64,000 nucleotides of DNA, taken from NCBI GenBank assembly GCA_015057705.1, contig SVDU01000021.1:35996-99995 (forward strand), written 5' to 3'. The notes below the pieces were generated by a model. The model saw nothing but the letters and a program-made list of their open reading frames with translations, had not been told where the DNA came from and made no database searches. This DNA is from Paenibacillaceae bacterium (GTDB lineage Bacteria > Bacillota > Clostridia > Lachnospirales > Lachnospiraceae). The position numbers and the translations under genes are program-made. Below are positions 63,897 through 64,000 of this stretch, piece by piece (within the stretch, counting starts at the first letter, position 1; every line of letters starts with the position of its first letter).

Positions 63897-64000
63897 AGTT
63901 CCTTACAGCATTCATAAATCTGATCTTTCATAAGGAACATACCTCCTGTCGGAAGAGGTCATCATATCTTGCGTTATTTGTTGCAAAACTAGGCATGGAT

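Overview
The window looks like part of the chromosome of a Gram-positive anaerobe of the Lachnospiraceae/Clostridia, of a Lacrimispora or Enterocloster-like type. This is inferred from gene families and not from a database search. The signs are strong AGGAGG ribosome binding sites, YesM/YesN two-component pairs, an LplABC-type sugar importer, ChvE-GguAB, choline-binding-type cell wall repeats and moderate G+C. No rRNA, tRNA or CRISPR array was seen.

Layout: (1) 1-4735, tail of a surface-glycan cluster: flippase (cut by the left edge), GT2, DUF2304, DUF2142 and a rhamnosyltransferase-like GT2. (2) 4802-10556, ureidoglycine aminohydrolase, then a LacI-type regulator with two copies of a palindromic operator and a three-gene sugar importer. 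(3) 10643-21157, an AraC regulator, a membrane-anchored sugar-binding sensor with a YesM/YesN two-component system and a second sugar-binding lipoprotein, then ChvE-GguA-GguB. (4) 21378-21690, a tiny unlisted type I toxin gene with a probable antisense RNA. (5) 21830-35727, glycan cluster 1: RmlC, Wzm/Wzt exporter, methyltransferase, a giant multidomain glycosyltransferase, the complete GDP-D-glycero-alpha-D-manno-heptose pathway (hddC-hddA-gmhB-gmhA), two polytopic membrane proteins and a polyprenyl-phosphate GT2. (6) 35797-43967, an Rpn-type nuclease, three secreted proteins with cell wall-binding repeats (one a GH25 lysozyme), and a HTH-LicC-LicA fusion for CDP-choline. (7) 44633-63220, a markedly AT-rich glycan cluster 2: O-antigen-ligase-like protein, initiating sugar phosphotransferase, gmhA-hldE-hldD for ADP-L-glycero-D-manno-heptose, GT2, a second Wzm/Wzt, three GT9 heptosyltransferase-like genes, three unfamiliar proteins, then decayed genes and IS3 remnants, an acyltransferase and a truncated IS3 transposase at the right edge.

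The central inference is that this Gram-positive makes two different activated heptoses next to each other, GDP-D,D-heptose and ADP-L,D-heptose, and builds heptose-containing surface glycans through two ABC exporters. The arrangement of initiator, ABC exporter and O-antigen-ligase-like protein resembles S-layer protein glycosylation clusters of Bacillaceae more than an LPS locus. The neighbouring choline-activating fusion and choline-binding-type proteins suggest that some surface polymer also carries phosphocholine. Cluster 2 differs in base composition and ends in IS debris, which points to horizontal acquisition.
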